Below, one piece after another: positions 60,481 through 64,000 of a DNA stretch of 64,000 bases. Every line of letters begins with the position of its first letter. The stretch's first letter is position 1. The DNA is taken from positions 6,882,001 to 6,946,000 of the forward strand of contig CM069871.1 of assembly GCA_036172665.1 (NCBI GenBank). The letters run 5' to 3'. Both the position numbers and the translations under genes were made by a program. The DNA comes from Prosopocoilus inquinatus (taxonomy: Eukaryota; Arthropoda; Insecta; Coleoptera; Lucanidae). The notes below the pieces were generated by a model. That model saw only the letters and a program-made list of their open reading frames with translations, was not told the DNA's origin and searched no databases.

Positions 60481-62427
60481 GTCATTTTGGTGGAAAATAG
60501 CAAATTAAACGGGTATACACGAATAACTTCCTAAAAAATTGAAATTCTCTTTAAACTTTTGTAAAATATGGCAGATTCTAAAGTTTCGGCGAAAAAATCG
60601 GTTTCGTTCGGACTTATTATCAACAAGATCAAAATGTGTGTCGTCCTTTACACGGCGGACACACTGCGAAAAGTTGGGGCAGAGCTAATACCAACCAAGT
60701 CCTAGAGACGCCACAAGACGACTGACTCGCTTCAGGCGCGTCGCAAATTAATAAAGCCAAAACTGAAGTTACACCGTTACGAAGGAAGGGTTTGCATGAA
60801 TGAACATCTTTAAACGTCAATATGAAGGGGCAGTTTTTCTTGTACAAATACCCATTACAACCTTCGATTGACGCTTTATGACCAATTAGTGTGTTACCAA
60901 CCGCTTGTATTGAGATTGCCTACCAATTAGACGCAATTTGATCACGTGGGGTACAGTCAAATATGAAGGTCCTGTACAGACAACCCGCCTTTTGTTATCA
61001 CACGCCACCGATTTAATCATTGCATTGCATTAAGTGAATCTGCATAAACCAAGCATTAAAGCTCTCCTCAACACGACGTTTTCAAAGACGTTACCAACTA
61101 ATGAGAGCAAAGCATACTAACAAAATCATAACACGAACCGTATATTAGCAACGAAGCGACAGTTCGAACATTTTCGCCGGATTCGTAACAGGAAAACTTT
61201 AAGCACTTAAGAGAGATGAAATTTTATGATTTACGAGCGTCGCTTACATTCCCCAACAAGCTTTAAGAAATTAGAAGCATGTGTTACGCCCGAGACATTT
61301 TATGTTTATTCACACAGGATATCTCCCAGCAATCATTAATAACAGTCAAGCAGTTTCCGGCTTCAAGCTTAAACCTCCTCCCCCCAATTTTGAATTTCGT
61401 ACTCAAAGATTTCGAATTTCGATTGAAATTAAACACTGTTGTATTTAATTAATAACAATCGCCTTAAAGCTTTCAGTTTCAAACCTCAAACCCCCCATTT
61501 TACTTAAAGATTTCCTATTTTGATTGGATTCAAACTATTTTATTTAATTTTGCGGGCAGGCATTCGTTAATAACAGTCACCTGGCTTTCAGTTTCTTTCA
61601 AGCTCAAACTCCGGTTTCAATTTGTTCGTTTGAAGAATTTCCAATTTCGATTGGAATTAAACTAAAATGTCAAATGTTCTCTGAATCAAAGGCACCGTGA
61701 ACTTTCCTCCTTTCGTTCCGTACAATGCTGATTTGCGATTCACAAGGATTTAATTAATTTGGGTTGGGTGTTGCGGAGGAATTTGATAATAACACCACTC
61801 GATGAAAGCTGCATTAGCTTCTAACTATTGAACTATTATTTAATTTCAGTTTAAATTCCTAAATCGTATCCAACGCATGCTGATTGACATCTAATTGAAT
61901 CTATGGGGCACACATTTGCTTGTTAAGTGAACAACGCATTCGAAACACAACAAGCACGGAAGCTTTGTGAGCTTGGCAGTTTCGATTATTGCGGTTTCGA
62001 GTGTACCGCAAAGTCCAACGAATTTGACTTCCTAAAAAGTTTCGCCGAGGATATTTTATTTACTGTGAGATAAATCCGTGCCTTGATAGTTTCGTATTCG
62101 CGACGATATTTCAAGCAAGTACTGTTTTCAACAAACAGCGATAATGTATATTTTCCAAGCCGTTACTTTGGACGTGCTCATTTTCATGTTCTGGGGGATT
62201 GTCAGCAAGTTGGAACTACTGCGACCTCATTCGCATAATCGTTGAATTCATTGCACAATCCATAATAATAATGATCAGATAAAATAGCGACATCTTACGA
62301 TCGCTTTTTGACCTGACATTGCAGTAGGATAGACAAATTGAAGCAGATTTGCTCCTAATAAGTCCCCCATGCAAGGCGGCCATGCTTGCTGTCAAAGCAT
62401 AATGAAAGCTTTAAAAAAATTTTGTGC
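60481..62427. other. Non-coding, nothing recognised
   Basis: Three loosely similar blocks near 61340-61440, 61470-61540 and 61560-61660 share TTTCAGTTTC/CAAGCTTAAAC-like and GATTTCGAATTTCGATTG-like strings, suggesting an old degenerate repeat with a period near 110-130 bases. Confidence 0.4.
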
Positions 62428-62461
62428 AAATCGTTTTTGATTGCAGTGAAAACCTCGAGTA

Positions 62462-62510
62462 GCCTCTGTACAGCTGTTTCAGCCCTGCTTGGGGCTTCGT
62501 CAGCAGAGAC
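62462..62510 (-). ncRNA. Hammerhead ribozyme motif, copy 2
   Basis: Minus strand: stem I GUCUCUG/CAGAGGC, core CUGACGA (the seventh-position base is not conserved in hammerheads), stem II AGCCC/GGGCU with a 6-nt loop, GAAA, loopless stem III ACAG/CUGU, cleavage after GUA at 62469. Differences from copy 1 fall in the loop and the variable core base. Confidence 0.8.
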
Positions 62511-62546
62511 AAGTCGTTTTTGTTTGCAGTGGGAATGTCGAGCTAC

Positions 62547-62595
62547 GTCTCTGCTGAAGAAGCCCCAAGCAGGGCTGAAACACCTGTACAGAGGC
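62547..62595 (+). ncRNA. Hammerhead ribozyme motif, copy 3
   Basis: Plus strand: stem I GUCUCUG (62547-62553) with CAGAGGC (62589-62595), core CUGAAGA, stem II AGCCC/GGGCU, GAAA at 62577-62580, cleavage after GUA at 62588. Stem III has one mismatch (ACAC with CUGU), so activity may be reduced. Confidence 0.75.
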
Positions 62596-62636
62596 TGCTC
62601 GAGGTTTTCACTGCAATCAAAAACGAGTTGCACAAA

Positions 62637-63265
62637 ATTTTTTAATAAATCATAATAATAATAGCAAAAATGGAAAGCCAAAATCACTTTGGCACGGTGG
62701 TTCTTTTAGAGAATGCGTAAACCAACGAAATCGTTTCATCAGTGCTCGAACCGATGTCTAAATAGATCAGCTTGAAGCTAAACAGTTTTAATAAGATTAG
62801 CTTAGTACATTTTACACCAAATTTTTTGTCTTTAATATGCACTTGGTGATAAAAATAGAGTTCTTCGTGTGTAGTGTAAATTCTAGTGTTTCACAGTATA
62901 TTTAGTTTCTTCTCTTTTTTGTGTTTTTTTTTTATTCTGAGTGAAGCAATCAGCAGAAATACTATGATTTTTTGTACACCTTTTTATTGTACTGGCTTAA
63001 AAAATTCTTCAAGTGTGAAACTGGACAGAAAAAATAGAAAACTAATAAACTGCTTAAAACCAACAAATTATTAAAACTTTGACAGGTAGGACAACCTTTC
63101 TTCTATACGCCAAAATAGAAGAGAGAAATTATATTTGCTCCCTTCAACAGGAGAATGAGTTTCATGTGAGGTTTTAAAAAGAAATTTGGATTACTTGTCT
63201 GAATCGAAATCGTAATCAGTAATTCTGTTCCCAGAAGAACGAATCAGAGAGGTGATGGTGTCAGT
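62637..63265. other. Non-coding, nothing recognised
   Basis: AT-rich spacer between the palindrome and the terminal tandem repeat. Confidence 0.4.
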
Positions 63266-64000
63266 TTTTTTGGAAACAAGGCTTGATAGGCTCTTGAAGA
63301 AAAACAAAGACGAATATCATGAGCACTTTCAGAAATGGTAAACATCTTGACTTGAAACAACTTGAGCCTTCCAAAAAGAAAAAAAATCCAAATTGAGATT
63401 TCCAATTCTTTCTATCATATTGGCTAACTCAATTCCTTCAGATTTTCATTTGCTACTCTTTCATACTTATTAATCCAAATAAGAGAGGATCTCAATCAAA
63501 CTCACTTGCTTGATGGAATAAGAAACACCATTTTCGTAGCCTGTCAGTCGAACCTTCAAATGAAGAGAAGATAAGAGTTAACTCGAGGAACTCTAAGGAA
63601 ATCACTTCGTGGATGAAATTAAAAAGTTAGGGAAACGTTAGGGCAAGTGCGTCAAGCTTCCAGGAGATTGTGTTTAAGAAAAACAATTGAGAGTTTTTTG
63701 GGAACAAGGCTTGATGGACTCTTGAAGAAAACAAAAGACGAATATCATGAGCACTTTCAGAAATGGTAAACATCTTGACTTGAAACAACTTCAGCCTTCC
63801 AAAGAGAAAAAAAAAATCCAAATTGAGATTTCCAATTCTTTCTATCATATTGGCTAACTCAATTTCTTCAGATTTTCATTTGCTACTCTTTCATAGTTAT
63901 GAAACTAAGGAAGAGAGGATCTCAATCAAACTCACTTGCTTCATGGAATAAGAAACACCATTTTCGTAGCCTGTTAGTCGAATCTTCAAATGAAGAGAAA
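63266..64000 (+). repeat. 428-bp tandem repeat running off the window
   Basis: GAACAAGGCTTGAT-type sequence starts units at about 63271 and 63699, with GCTTGAT at 63281 and 63709. Long shared stretches include CATGAGCACTTTCAGAAATG and ACCATTTTCGTAGCCTGT. The second unit reaches the window edge, so the array probably continues. Units differ by a few per cent and encode no protein. Confidence 0.95.

Larger units (their letters stand above)
62428..62636. mobile_element. 209-bp palindrome carrying two divergent hammerhead motifs
   Basis: The arms begin GTGCAAATCGTTTTTGATTG and end CAATCAAAAACGAGTTGCAC. Each arm contains CTCGAG(T/C)AGCCTCTGTAC in opposite orientation and one ribozyme. The centre (62511-62546) matches only the upstream flank of the plus-strand ribozyme, so the palindrome arose by joining a complete and a shortened unit head to head. 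It is probably a remnant of a Penelope-like or retrozyme-like retroelement. Confidence 0.85.

Noticed and set aside
1..64000. CRISPR arrays, bacterial operons or phage genes
   Set aside because: No direct-repeat/spacer structure, no dense reading frames and no ribosome-binding pattern exist. All tandem repeats seen are contiguous minisatellites or duplications.

Overview
This window looks like gene-poor, AT-rich nuclear DNA from an arthropod, most likely an insect. The evidence is long stretches without open reading frames, LTR-type promoters with arthropod TATA/initiator spacing, relics of non-LTR reverse transcriptases, and many short non-autonomous DNA transposons of the hAT, Tc1/mariner and TA/TAA/TTAA-target kinds. 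The order cannot be fixed from the sequence. No complete protein-coding gene is visible. The longest open frame is 156 codons and has no ATG start. The window is probably intergenic DNA or the inside of very large introns.

Coding signal is weak. Two candidate exons lie on the minus strand: 24638-24814 (ATG start, donor AAG|GTGAGT) and about 5178-5378 (GC-rich, possible acceptor CCCCCAG, donor CAG|GTGAAT). Both ends are phase 0, so one leftward gene with a roughly 19 kb intron would be consistent. The product is not recognised. Two decayed LINE reverse-transcriptase fragments (24182-24400 and 32206-32304) are the only recognisable protein homologies.

Layout: 0.5-9 kb holds local tandem duplications and two short MITEs. 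11-15 kb holds LTR-like copies, a TTAA-target hairpin MITE and two large foldback elements. 19.6-20.1 kb has a second LTR copy. 21.9-23.2 kb is a complete non-autonomous hAT-like element with its target duplication. 27 kb has an 18-bp minisatellite containing one inverted unit. 28-33.4 kb holds a mariner-type MITE, a hairpin MITE and a locally duplicated repeat. 34-41.5 kb is a duplicated block built round a second hAT-like element that itself carries a hAT MITE. 45.0-45.8 kb is a GC-rich hAT-like element holding a 21-bp minisatellite. 49-51.3 kb is a dense cluster of nested and abutting MITEs. 53-55.5 kb is A-rich and includes an inverted relative of the 21.9 kb hAT element. 55.7-56.5 kb holds a dispersed repeat next to an LTR-type promoter. 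58.2-59.1 kb is a T-rich duplication. The right edge (63.27 kb onward) is the start of a 428-bp tandem repeat.

The most interesting content is three copies of a hammerhead self-cleaving ribozyme motif (58019-58067 minus; 62462-62510 minus; 62547-62595 plus). Each has the full core, a 7-bp stem I, a 5-bp stem II and a loopless palindromic stem III. The last two sit divergently in a 209-bp palindrome. This is what is expected of remnants of Penelope-like elements or retrozyme-like non-autonomous retroelements. Other notable points are recurrent CTCF-like motifs inside hAT-type elements, heat-shock-element-like motifs upstream of LTR core promoters, and several insertions whose target duplications are confirmed by an uninserted paralogue in the same window.
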